DNA from: Lymantria dispar
Lineage: Eukaryota; Arthropoda; Insecta; Lepidoptera; Erebidae
Reading direction: 5' to 3'
Length of the DNA stretch: 64,000 nucleotides
NCBI GenBank assembly: GCA_032191425.1
Contig: CM063462.1
Location: forward strand, 75,186-139,185
Below, in pieces: positions 22,961 to 32,451 of the stretch. Each line of letters starts with the position of its first letter. Position 1 is the stretch's first letter. The notes under the pieces are model-generated. The model saw only the letters and a program-made list of their open reading frames with translations, did not search any database and had not been told where the DNA came from. Made by a program: the position numbers and the translations under genes.

Positions 22961-24895
22961 TGAGAAACTCTAAAACAAGAGACAAAATCACAAAAATAAT
23001 AAAAATTCCCTTATATATATTAATACCATAGACTTCAAAAATTTTTTAGCTTCAACATATCCAAAAATCACCCAAATCGGGTAAAAAATCAGCCATTTAT
23101 ATAAATAAATAGACACGGGGTAATAATTATACAAAATTTTAAATACACCTTAGGGAAGAGTGGACATAGGGGAATGTTGGGCGTGCCAAAGCAAGGAACT
23201 AGGCACAGCAACTAGAACTCCTAGAAATTACATAAAACTGGAGAAAACTGTGTTTGAATATACAACTTTCCAAGTTTCCTAGCGACCACAGCGCCCCTAC
23301 CACTTAATAGCTGAACATCAAGTACATAGCCAATAGTGTTGGGACATTTCGACTAAATTTTTAGGTACAAATAACGGACCACGAATAGGTATAACTATAA
23401 ATTGACAATTAACGAACCTGACAGACTTGGACATACATCTTTAATCAATAAGTAGTCATAAAAATCGTGAGTTGTGATTTCGCATAATAATTAGTCCACA
23501 CAAGACAACGCCAAACCAAGCTAAAACGGTTATATAACACTTACACACATCAAAACCAACGAAATTGCACCGTTCGCATACTAGGTGAACCGGTGCAATT
23601 TTTGGCATAATCGCTACCAGACGACTCAGACACATTCACTGACACACAAAAAGCAGAAACAACACTCAAAATACACGTAGTTTCACTAATCCGAGATAAC
23701 ACTAAAACTATCATATATAATTAATACACAATACATCTACACAATAAAACAAAAAATAGTAACATATAGACACCATAAACACTAGACACCATAGTCAAGA
23801 TAGCAGTAACACAAACGCACTAGAACATACAAAAATTTTCACTCATAAACACATAACACTCTTGCCCACAAAGGTCAGCATAAATTAAAAATACCAGAAT
23901 TAAGGTCCATAAACATAAAAACCAATACTGGTACAACACTAACCGAGTAGCAACTAGCATAATTAAACAGCTTATATACTAACATCATAACCAATAACGA
24001 TCCGATCCGGTAACATTCGTCTAAAGTCGGCAGTAATCGACGCGAAAGGGAGGAGTCACACCAACTCAAATAACCATTAGCACACGGCAAGACTACAACA
24101 ATAAATCACAGTCCCCGCCTCCCTGGTACAGTATTGACAAGGGGCGGAGCTAAGAGTTAGTGCGCTACTCAAGTAGCTTCACTCTTTTGATAGTCGAAAC
24201 TTTGCATATTAATTCGCACGTTGAAAACCAATATAGCACAGCAATAGGTAATAATAATTAATAGATACAGGTCGTATAATATATAAATAGCGAAAACTCC
24301 TGCGAAATTAAAACATACAAAAAATAGGGATTTCTAACAAATTAAATAATAAATAATTAATATAAAGGGGCGGAGCCAAAAGTCACTTCGCTACTCAAGT
24401 AGCTTCACTCTTCTGATTGCTGAAAATTTCCATAAAAAATTCGCACCCCGGCATTCACCATAGCACAGCAATAATTAATAATAATAAACAGATACGTGTT
24501 TTGTAATTTATAAATAGGTAAAACTTTTATGAAATCATCACATATAAAAAACAAGTTTTCAAATAAACTAAATAGTAATTAAATAATATAGAGGGGCGGA
24601 GCCAAACACACATAAGATATATAAGGATTAAGTGCTTCATCTATACGCCGCTTGGGCGGCGACACTAGTAGGTTTAATAGAATAAATCAGGAATTGTATA
24701 ATTACGATACGAACTTGATTTTCGACTTTTTTGTTATTGACAAAAATAACAACGAAGTCCTATCAATCCATGTGTATACTCCCAAAACCAACTGCCATAC
24801 AGTAAAACAATCACCAACAATTGTTATAGCCGAGATTTTGTGGACTCTCTCCGGGTACTTTGTTTTGGTTACGAGCTTCCCCTGTTGAGTCTTCT

Positions 24896-24960
24896 GGGCC
24901 GGTGGCGACAATTGGCGGTTACCTTAGTAACCAACCATTTTGTGCCGCAGCCTGGGGGGC
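24896..24960 (+). promoter_or_regulatory. Conserved covarying 5' UTR hairpin (E3 copy)
   Basis: Same sequence as in E2: inner stem GGTTAC (24917-24922)/GTAACC (24927-24932). Confidence 0.6.
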
Positions 24961-25507
24961 TTGCGGGAAGGCTCTGAGATTTGTAATTACTTAAAACATT
25001 TTCTGACGGAGTTCATAAACATACATAGTAATATTTAACTTTTATTAGCTTTAAGATTAGCTGTAAGACATAGGGCCTATACACCCTAAATCTAGAAATA
25101 TTAAGGAATTAATTTGACAAGTAACAGGATTGACATTGTCAATTGTATATACAATTTGGTTGACCATTGTGACTTTTACTAATCTAAGTGTAAATATAAG
25201 ACCTTGGGTTAACACCCCAACAATTGTAAGCTATATTATCCATTGTTGTATTATTTAAATGTTATTGTAGAATATTTTAACTATAATTAATAACTAATAA
25301 TTGTAATTGACACAACAGGACAGGGCCTTTTACACCCCAACATAACAGCTAATTTTAGACATTATATTACTAAATACATTTACTGACTTAATATATTGAA
25401 TCATTTACATATATTTATACACATTTAGACATATTAATTAACTACAGTAACTGAGCAATATACACTCAATTACTGTTCATACTGACACCCGCAAACCCCA
25501 CATAAAC

Positions 25508-27127
25508 ATGATTAGATCACCACCCCAAGATAGGCGCTCAAAAGAGCCGTCCCAATCCCCCAACAAAACAACCCCACATACAACGAGCTATACCACGATG
25601 TATATCGAAAACACCCCCAAGGCCACGACGTCTGCTAGCGTCAGTAAGGGGGTGCTCGATATAAATAAAGCAGGATTCAATTATACAGTGAATCTGGACC
25701 GGCCGACCTCCCCCCCAAGCCCTCCCCCCCAGGTAGTGAACACCATCAGAGTCAGGACGGCACAGCACGTGGTGAAGAAAGCCAAGATCCTCCTGGGAAT
25801 GTCGAAAAACTTGAAGACAGAGGTGAAAAATGGGGTTATCGATATACTCGATAAGCTGGTCCTATACATCAGTGAAGGGGAGGTGGAACTCGAGAAATAC
25901 AAGGGAAGGCCCCACAAGCCAGAGCCCGAGGATAGCGTAAAAGATAAGCAAGAGTTTTCACGCCCTGGGGATATCGTAAAAGACAATAAAGACGAGTCGC
26001 CGCAGATCGAAAGGTGGGAGACCTTAATTAGGGCTCATAGTCAAATAATCACGGAGAACATGGAGCAAAGCGAGAGACTTGAAAGGGCACTTAAACAACA
26101 CGCAACCCAAATGGACGAATTGGAACAGTATAGGCACCAAATCAAGGAAAACGCGGACGGCATGAGGTGCCTTGAGGGTGTCATAAGATACCATGCTGTG
26201 ACCCTAGAAAAGCAAAAAGAAGCCACAAAAACCCCTGTATTAGACGTCGGCGCTGAGCTCTTACAAGAGATAAAAGAGCTAAAATCCTCTGCTCAGGAGC
26301 TCAGACAAAGGGTGGGCGAAGCCAGTTGCGGGCCGCGTACTTACGCAGAGATGACCGCACAACCCAGACCACAACAACACGTAGAGAAGTCGCATGCAAT
26401 AATGGTCTCTACTGTTGATATCGCCCCGAGTGACGAATTAGAAAAGGAAATTAGAACTACACTAAAGGCCAAGGAAAATGGGACACAAATACAAAAAATG
26501 AGGCGTGTTAGGGGCCCGAGAATAGTCCTCGCGTGCACCACCAAGAGAGAGATAGATCAGGTGGCAGACAGACTAACCACAAACAAGAAATTGAAAGTAG
26601 AGGAGGCTAAATTTTCAAACCCTTTGGTGGTATTGAAGAATCTGTGCCGAACGGTGACTGAGGCGGATATTACAACAGCGGTAACCCAACAGAACGCTAA
26701 ATTGGTGGAGGGACTGTCGGCCGAGGAGGCCGCTGTGGTGGAGAGGTACCGGAGGAGGGCAAGACACCCAGATGAGTGTCATGCCGTCCTCCAGGTGTCG
26801 CCAATCCTCTGGCAGAGGCTTACCTCGGCCGGCAGGCTCTTCATCGATGTGCAGTGTGTGAGGGTGCAGGATCAAACGCCCCTCATACAGTGCATGCGCT
26901 GTTTGGGTTATGGCCACGGGCGGAAAAGCTGCGCTGCAGCGGAAGAGGACCGCTGTACAAAATGCGGCCAACCGGGCCATGTACGTAAAGAGTGTAGCCA
27001 TCGCACTAGTTGTCACAACTGTGCGAAGGCAAAACTCCCGCAATCCAACCACGACGTGTTCGGCACAGAATGCCCCATTAGGAAAAGAGCGGACGCACTC
27101 GCAAGAGAGGCAGTAGCCTATGGTTAG
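25508..27127 (+). CDS. E3 ORF1: Gag, 539 aa, of a Gag-only element
   Basis: Almost identical to the E2 protein (Thr instead of Ala at residue 283). It has the same order of a proline-rich N-terminus, coiled coil at about 168-275, R1-clade Gag core and three C-terminal zinc knuckles (C462.., C483.., C502..). The start codon context is AAACATG. The frame is open over its full length in both copies and in the diverged E7 subfamily, which argues for a selected protein. Downstream is non-coding DNA instead of an RT gene. As a nucleic-acid-binding Gag it could act on its own RNA in cis while borrowing ORF2 in trans (inference). Confidence 0.9.
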   Translation: MIRSPPQDRRSKEPSQSPNKTTPHTTSYTTMYIENTPKATTSASVSKGVLDINKAGFNYTVNLDRPTSPPSPPPQVVNTIRVRTAQHVVKKAKILLGMSKNLKTEVKNGVIDILDKLVLYISEGEVELEKYKGRPHKPEPEDSVKDKQEFSRPGDIVKDNKDESPQIERWETLIRAHSQIITENMEQSERLERALKQHATQMDELEQYRHQIKENADGMRCLEGVIRYHAVTLEKQKEATKTPVLDVGAELLQEIKELKSSAQELRQRVGEASCGPRTYAEMTAQPRPQQHVEKSHAIMVSTVDIAPSDELEKEIRTTLKAKENGTQIQKMRRVRGPRIVLACTTKREIDQVADRLTTNKKLKVEEAKFSNPLVVLKNLCRTVTEADITTAVTQQNAKLVEGLSAEEAAVVERYRRRARHPDECHAVLQVSPILWQRLTSAGRLFIDVQCVRVQDQTPLIQCMRCLGYGHGRKSCAAAEEDRCTKCGQPGHVRKECSHRTSCHNCAKAKLPQSNHDVFGTECPIRKRADALAREAVAYG

Positions 27128-28914
27128 ACAATGCCCAGTTCAGGCAATTATACCATCACATACGGTGCGAACGTTAGACTTCACACAACACTGTAATCCA
27201 CATAATTCACAAACATATACACTATACAATTCATAACAACACATGTTCACATATACATAAACAACACCAACTTATCAAAACATTTTACTCACCATGACAA
27301 CCTCCAAACATACAACACATTAGCCATTAACTAAAAATCAAAATATACACAAATTAATAACTCACAATACACCCCACAATTAAATGCATAACATAATTAC
27401 ACTTGCATAATATACAAAAACACACACAACTACATACAAAGCATAATGCCTGAACATGCGCGCAGGTGCAGTGACTGCATCCTGAGTGCATGTAACCCAT
27501 GCATATGCACACACAGTATCCTAAACAGATACAGTAAATTACATTATACACACTTGCATATAACACACAATAATTTGTTATGTTGTCCCATAACAAATTA
27601 TAATAAGAGAATAAAAAACATACACAATAAACGCATAATCACTAAACACATCTTAACAATATATAACAGACTACACTACAACACTTTAACAACTATTTAT
27701 ATAACATGGCTAAATCACACCATACAAAATTACACAAATCATATCAGCTAATCACTACTAAACAATGAACACAAATTATAATTATTATGTACAGACATAA
27801 TAAATTATAATACTAACTAATAAAATTCTAACACAAAAGACTACAATTCAATGTACAACACATACAAACAACAATCATCTAACCATAATATTTAATAACA
27901 TATTAGCAATAGAGAATTAATTACACCTTTAATAAATAAAGTACAATTATTTTCAAGTTAATAATTTATTTTGGTATAGCAAAATAAATAATTAAAATTA
28001 AAAATTACACACCAGTAATACGTATATTTAAATTGTACTAAATAAAAATCTTAATAATTATTTACATCAAACAACAACACTAATAACATATATTATACAT
28101 GATACATAAAATATATATTAACACATAACGAAAACATAGATTTCATCAACTCACCATCCATCACTATGAACACTAATTATAATTTTTATGCACAGACATA
28201 ATAAATTATAATATCAATTAATAAAAAACATTAATACAAAGATTATAAATCAATGTACAACACATACTAACAATAATTACGCAACCATAATATCCATTAA
28301 CATTTTAGTAATAGAGAATAAATTACAATGGAATAAATAAAGTATAATAATTCTCAAGTTAAAAATTTATTTTGGTGTTGCAAAATAAATAATTACAATT
28401 GAGAATTACACACCACTAACATAATACCATATTAATTGCATCACTTGATAAGTCAAATAAATTAGTAATATCAAACAATAACACAAATAACATATATTAT
28501 ATATCACACATAAATTATATATTAACATTTAACGAAAACAAACAGTATTCACCAAACCACCCGTAACACAACATGATACAATAACTAAGATCTAAGTATG
28601 AGTCAATCATACAAGGCACTTATGAATGTATAATTGCAAAAATGGACTCCGATATATTATAGCCTGATAAAAATGTAACATTAAAAAATGTAGTACTATA
28701 ATAAATAAGATCTGTAAATAGAATAATAAGAACTATTGTAAACAATATGTTATAAACCTATTATAATAGTAAACATAATAGTGAATAAGTTAGTTAGAAA
28801 ACCTTGTAAAATTTTGTTACAATAAATCTCCGCGTATTCATTCTCCTAGCCTGAAAATCCCTGATAATGTTAGGGGCTTTTCGCGGGCCGGGTCTGGCAC
28901 CCGGACACAAAAAC
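27128..28914 (+). other. E3 long non-coding 3' region
   Basis: Same organisation as in E2: palindrome TGCAGTGACTGCA (27467-27479), 13-bp hairpin (27570-27601) with AATAAAAAAC block, two ~400-bp direct repeats starting at 27766 and 28166, and the terminal double hairpin (CCCT 28859-28862/AGGG 28872-28875; CCGGGT 28888-28893/ACCCGG 28899-28904). No ORF2 remnant. Confidence 0.75.
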
Positions 28915-28939
28915 AAAAAAAAAAAAAAAAAAAAAAAAA
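28915..28939 (+). other. Poly(A) tail of E3
   Basis: A 25-nt A run followed by CCTAACC. Confidence 0.95.
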
Positions 28940-29061
28940 CCTAACCTAACCTAACCTAACCTAACCTAACCTAACCTAACCTAACCTAACCTAACCTAAC
29001 CTAACCTAACCTAACCTAACCTAACCTAACCTAACCTAACCTAACCTAACCTAACCTAACC
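28940..29061. repeat. Internal telomeric repeat spacer 3
   Basis: 122 bp of CCTAA repeats separating a plus-strand TRAS-like 3' end from a minus-strand SART 3' end: two poly(A) tails point at each other across this spacer. Confidence 0.97.
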
Positions 29062-29083
29062 TTTTTTTTTTTTTTTTTTTTTT
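29062..29083 (-). other. Poly(A) tail of E4 (poly-T on +)
   Basis: 22 T on the plus strand directly after CTAACC. Confidence 0.95.
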
Positions 29084-29296
29084 GTTCACGCAGTGGCAAA
29101 ATGCTATTTACGCACCGCCCCCCGCCAGTTACAGACAGGGGGTTGTGTGGGACTCGCCAGTCCTGCGACTGGAATACCCACTAAAATCCACTGCGGTGCC
29201 TCTTCCGCGCTTTTACGGGGTGCCGGAGAGATCGTCTTACGACATTCGATCCCCGACACCCCAACGCTTGGCTCTCTGGCCGCATCCAATAACCCC
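29084..29296 (-). other. E4 SART 3' UTR
   Basis: 213 nt between the ORF2 stop and the poly(A), identical in length and nearly in sequence in E5 and E6. The 3' part includes a TTTTAGTGGGTA segment of the kind found near 3' ends of R1-clade LINEs. In SART the 3' UTR is required for retrotransposition (family knowledge). Confidence 0.7.
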
Positions 29297-32200
29297 TCAA
29301 GGTGGTGGGAGCAGATGCGCGTATAAGCGCCGTCTGCCCCCCAGCCGCCGCCGTCGGAGCGAGTTTGCGGGCGCTGCAGTCTCACGCTCCCGCTCCTTGG
29401 CCTCCTTCTGCGCAATGACCTCTTCGCAGAAGGAGGCCATCGACGTCCAACCCCTGTCGCTATCAAGCATCACCGAAACGATGCTCGACAGCGACAGGTC
29501 GTCTCCAATTACCCCGGACAGGATGCGGCGCTCAGACCCCCAGGCGGGGCACTCCTCCAGGGTGTGACGCGCATCATCAACTAGCGCGCCACACTCGTGG
29601 CACCCGGGAGTCTCCTCCTTCCCAATCCTGTGCAGGTACTTACCGAAGACACCGTGTCCGGTAAGCACCTGCGACATCCTAAACGTAACGTTGCCGTACC
29701 TCCTTGTCATCCAGCGGTGGAGAAGGGGAGCGACCGCCTGAACAGTCGCTCGACCAGCTACTCTGGGTACCTCCAGTTCCTCCCTCCACCGCCGGATGAC
29801 GTTCCTTTGAGCCGCCTGCTTTGCCCTACGTAATTCCCTAGGGGAAATACTTGTGCCCCTTGCACGCGCCGCAGCGCAAACCCGGTAGACCTCCGCCTGT
29901 GCCCCAGCCTGGAGAGGCCAAGGCGGGTCGCCCGCCAACAGTGTTGCCGCGGCCCATGACACAGTACGGTAGCCCCTGATAGACCTCACCGCCATGACCC
30001 GCTGCGGCTTACGCAGCAAAGTCTTATTATGGGCGGTGAGGGACTCCGCCCAGATAGGGGCCCCATACAGCGCCATAGACCGCAAAATTCCGGCATATAA
30101 TCGTCGGCAGGACGACCCAGGACTTCCAGTATTCGGCAGAAGTCTACCCAGCGCCGCGGCGGCTTTGGTAAGCCTGGGCACAAGTTGGGCAAAATGCGGC
30201 CCAAAACTCCACCTGCTATCAAGGTGCAGACCCAGATATTTCATCTGGGCCCGCACCGGCACGACAACGTTAGACACCCTGATCTGTGCTCCTCGGGGGA
30301 CACCCTGACCCGGGCCATGAAACAGGAGGGCCTCTGTTTTGTCTAAAGAGACCCTCAGACCCAGGTCATTTATCCGGCCCACGACGAGCGCAACTCCAGC
30401 CCTCGCCAGCCGAGCGGCCTCCCCGAAGTCAGCCCCCCTCACAGTGACGAGGGTATCATCTGCATAACAGATGACCCCCATCCCAGGAAGGAGCCGGCCT
30501 CGCAGAAGCCAGTCGAACCCGACGTTCCACAGGGTCGGACCGAGGACCGAGCCCTGCGGGACGCCGCATTCCACCCGGCGGCGATGTAAGCGCCCGTCGT
30601 CCCCCTCCCAGAGCACGTGCCTTTCCTCAAGGTACGCTTCCAACAGCCTCCGGAGGTATGGGGGCACTCCATGGAACCGGAGCGCCTCCCTTAATGTCTC
30701 ATGCGGGAGGCTGTTGAAAGCGTTTTTGATGTCAAGCGAGACTGCCAGCATCACGTCCCTATTGGCCACCGCTTCGGTGGCCTGAATTTTCAGGGCGGCC
30801 AGTGCATCAATAGTTGACCGGCCGCGCCTGAATCCGTACTGATTTGCTGACAGCCCCGGCCCGACATCCTCGAGGTGCTGAACGAGGCGGTCCGCGACGA
30901 CCTTCTCAAACAATTTGGCCGCCTCGTCCAGCAGCACCAGGGGTCTATATGCAGAGGGAGAGTCCAAAGGACGACCCTCCTTCCGCAAAAGGCACAACCT
31001 GCCCTCTTTCCAAATCGACGGGAACTGCCCAGACCTCAGACATTCGTCGAGCAGTTCCCGTAGCATGTTCCCACAGACAGCCGCAGCGATGCCGTACACG
31101 AGGCCCGGGACTCCGTCCGGGCCGGGCGCTTTCTTCTTTCCGCGAAGACGGAAGAGGGCTGCATCCAATTCTCGGTCAGCGATGGGCGGAATGGGAACTT
31201 CCGCCTCTATCGCTGACGGAGGAGCCATCCTTGGGGGAGCATGCCCCGCTGAGTTCGGAAAAAGCTCCCCCAACAGTCCCGATAAGAGATCAGCATCCAG
31301 GGTTTCGATGATGGGGGCGCCGCAGGCTCGGAGCTTGTTCCGTGCCCGTTGATAGGGGCGCCCCCACGGATCTCTATCGAGGACCGCAAGCAGCTCCTCC
31401 CGCGCCCTCTCCTTCGCCCGGCTGATGGCCAGCTGCAGGGTTTTCTTTCTTCTTTGGTACTCCATACGCAGCTGGCCCTCAAGGACTTCATCCCGGACCG
31501 TCCTCTGGCGGCAGCGAATGTACGCCCGCCGCGACCGGTTGGAGGCCACCCGAAGACCGGCAATCTCAGGTGACCACCAGTATACCTGTCGTCGCGGAGG
31601 CCGCCGCCGCGCCCTTGGCATCGCCGCATCGCAGACCGTCTGCAGGCAACTTCTAAAATGGCCCGCGAGCTCATTCACCCCCGTGACTCGCTGTCCCGCT
31701 GAGCCCCAACGCTGGACTATTGCGGACTCCCGGACCATGTCTAGGTCAATTTGCCCGATGGCCCATTTCGGGAGTCCACCCCTTACTCTGCGCCGGGGCT
31801 GCAGTGGACCCGGAGGGGCAGAGACCTCAAACCGTATGTAGCGGTGGTCTGATAGAGTCTCCACCCCTTCCACCACTCTCCAACCTCTCACCATGCTAGC
31901 GACACTGGGGCTGGCAAACGAAAGGTCCACCACAGACCCACCCCAGTCCCGCACGCACGTGAGTACCCTCCCCGTATTGAGGAGGGACAAGTCAGAAAGA
32001 ATGGTCCACTGTTCTACGGCCCTTCCTCTGGGATCCGTGGCAGGGTTTCCCCACGCCTGAGACTTTGCGTTGAAATCGCCGAGGACCACTACTTTCCTCG
32101 GCGACTGTCGCCGAACCGCAGCGCCGACAGAGTCCAAGAAGATCTCAAACTCCGCCAGCGCGCGGTTGGGAGAGAAATAGACCCCTACAACTGCAAAGTC

Positions 32201-32449
32201 TCTCCATCCCGCCACGGCATACCCATTACCCCTCTCGAGTACGGAAAGGGGGGGGCCGATATCTACTCTGACGAGGACAGCGACGTCACCATTAATGTCT
32301 CCCACCCAGTTGGGTGAGGAAGGGACGAAATATGGCTCGCAGGCCACCGCCAGGTCCACACCCCACTCCGCCATAGATTGCAAGAGCAGATCTTGGGCAG
32401 CGGCAGTGTGGTTGATGTTCGCCTGGAGGAAATCTACTTTGTCTCCCAT
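29297..32449 (-). CDS. E4 ORF2: SART endonuclease - reverse transcriptase, 1050 aa
   Basis: APE-type endonuclease followed by reverse transcriptase. Endonuclease residues visible: N11 (QANINH), E38 (CEPYF), D125 and N127 (LGDFNAKS), D201-H202 (SDHRY). RT blocks: KKAPGPDGVPG, YRPLVLLDEA, QYGFRRGRST, SLDIKNAFNS, GVPQGSVLGPTLWN and YADD at 662-665. The C-terminus carries TGHGVFGKYLHRIG and a zinc motif C950-C953-H962-C967. There is no RNase H domain, unlike E1. The start ATG is fixed by overlap with the ORF1 stop (TAATG). Length is typical for SART. The enzyme nicks telomeric DNA and copies element RNA at the nick. Intact. Confidence 0.94.
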   Translation of the reverse strand: MGDKVDFLQANINHTAAAQDLLLQSMAEWGVDLAVACEPYFVPSSPNWVGDINGDVAVLVRVDIGPPLSVLERGNGYAVAGWRDFAVVGVYFSPNRALAEFEIFLDSVGAAVRRQSPRKVVVLGDFNAKSQAWGNPATDPRGRAVEQWTILSDLSLLNTGRVLTCVRDWGGSVVDLSFASPSVASMVRGWRVVEGVETLSDHRYIRFEVSAPPGPLQPRRRVRGGLPKWAIGQIDLDMVRESAIVQRWGSAGQRVTGVNELAGHFRSCLQTVCDAAMPRARRRPPRRQVYWWSPEIAGLRVASNRSRRAYIRCRQRTVRDEVLEGQLRMEYQRRKKTLQLAISRAKERAREELLAVLDRDPWGRPYQRARNKLRACGAPIIETLDADLLSGLLGELFPNSAGHAPPRMAPPSAIEAEVPIPPIADRELDAALFRLRGKKKAPGPDGVPGLVYGIAAAVCGNMLRELLDECLRSGQFPSIWKEGRLCLLRKEGRPLDSPSAYRPLVLLDEAAKLFEKVVADRLVQHLEDVGPGLSANQYGFRRGRSTIDALAALKIQATEAVANRDVMLAVSLDIKNAFNSLPHETLREALRFHGVPPYLRRLLEAYLEERHVLWEGDDGRLHRRRVECGVPQGSVLGPTLWNVGFDWLLRGRLLPGMGVICYADDTLVTVRGADFGEAARLARAGVALVVGRINDLGLRVSLDKTEALLFHGPGQGVPRGAQIRVSNVVVPVRAQMKYLGLHLDSRWSFGPHFAQLVPRLTKAAAALGRLLPNTGSPGSSCRRLYAGILRSMALYGAPIWAESLTAHNKTLLRKPQRVMAVRSIRGYRTVSWAAATLLAGDPPWPLQAGAQAEVYRVCAAARARGTSISPRELRRAKQAAQRNVIRRWREELEVPRVAGRATVQAVAPLLHRWMTRRYGNVTFRMSQVLTGHGVFGKYLHRIGKEETPGCHECGALVDDARHTLEECPAWGSERRILSGVIGDDLSLSSIVSVMLDSDRGWTSMASFCEEVIAQKEAKERERETAAPANSLRRRRLGGRRRLYAHLLPPP

Positions 32450-32451
32450 TA
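32447..32451 (-). promoter_or_regulatory. TAATG stop-start coupling site
   Basis: On the minus strand the ORF1 stop TAA overlaps the ORF2 start ATG as TAATG. UAAUG termination-reinitiation is established for Bombyx SART1, so ORF2 is probably translated by reinitiation. The same site lies at 39482-39486 in E6. Confidence 0.85.

Larger units (their letters stand above)
20458..25507 (+). other. E3 5' UTR (5 kb, non-coding) with tandem monomers
   Basis: The first 350 bp resemble the start of E7, including GCTCCGCAG at 20501. A repeated module (TTTCGAC..GCCATCTAG ... GCCGTGAAC ... GGGAATTATAAGC) occurs at 21317, 21953, 22146, 22352, 22546, 22738 and 22951, i.e. one 636-bp step then about 195-210-bp steps. 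Further on come the 11-bp-stem hairpin (23562-23601), GC-box repeats (24141, 24367, 24593), a CGCCGC/GCGGCG hairpin (24646-24661), the covarying hairpin (24896-24960) and GGG..ACACCC motifs (25073-25338). No credible ORF. Confidence 0.7.
20458..28939 (+). mobile_element. E3: near-full-length Gag-only TRAS-like element
   Basis: An 8.5 kb element with a 5.05 kb 5' UTR, ORF1 and a 1.8 kb non-coding 3' region, ending in a 25-nt poly(A) and CCTAACC. Compared with the start of E7 it lacks only the first 12 nt (including TCAGT), so it is slightly 5'-truncated. From 23324 onward it is nearly identical to E2. No ORF2 is present, which shows that its absence in E2 is not an accident of one copy. Confidence 0.9.

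Noticed and set aside
14637..28939. E2-E3 as one segmental duplication rather than two insertions
   Set aside because: Different 5' ends, different poly(A) lengths (32 and 25 nt) and telomeric junctions at both ends of each fit separate target-primed insertions better.
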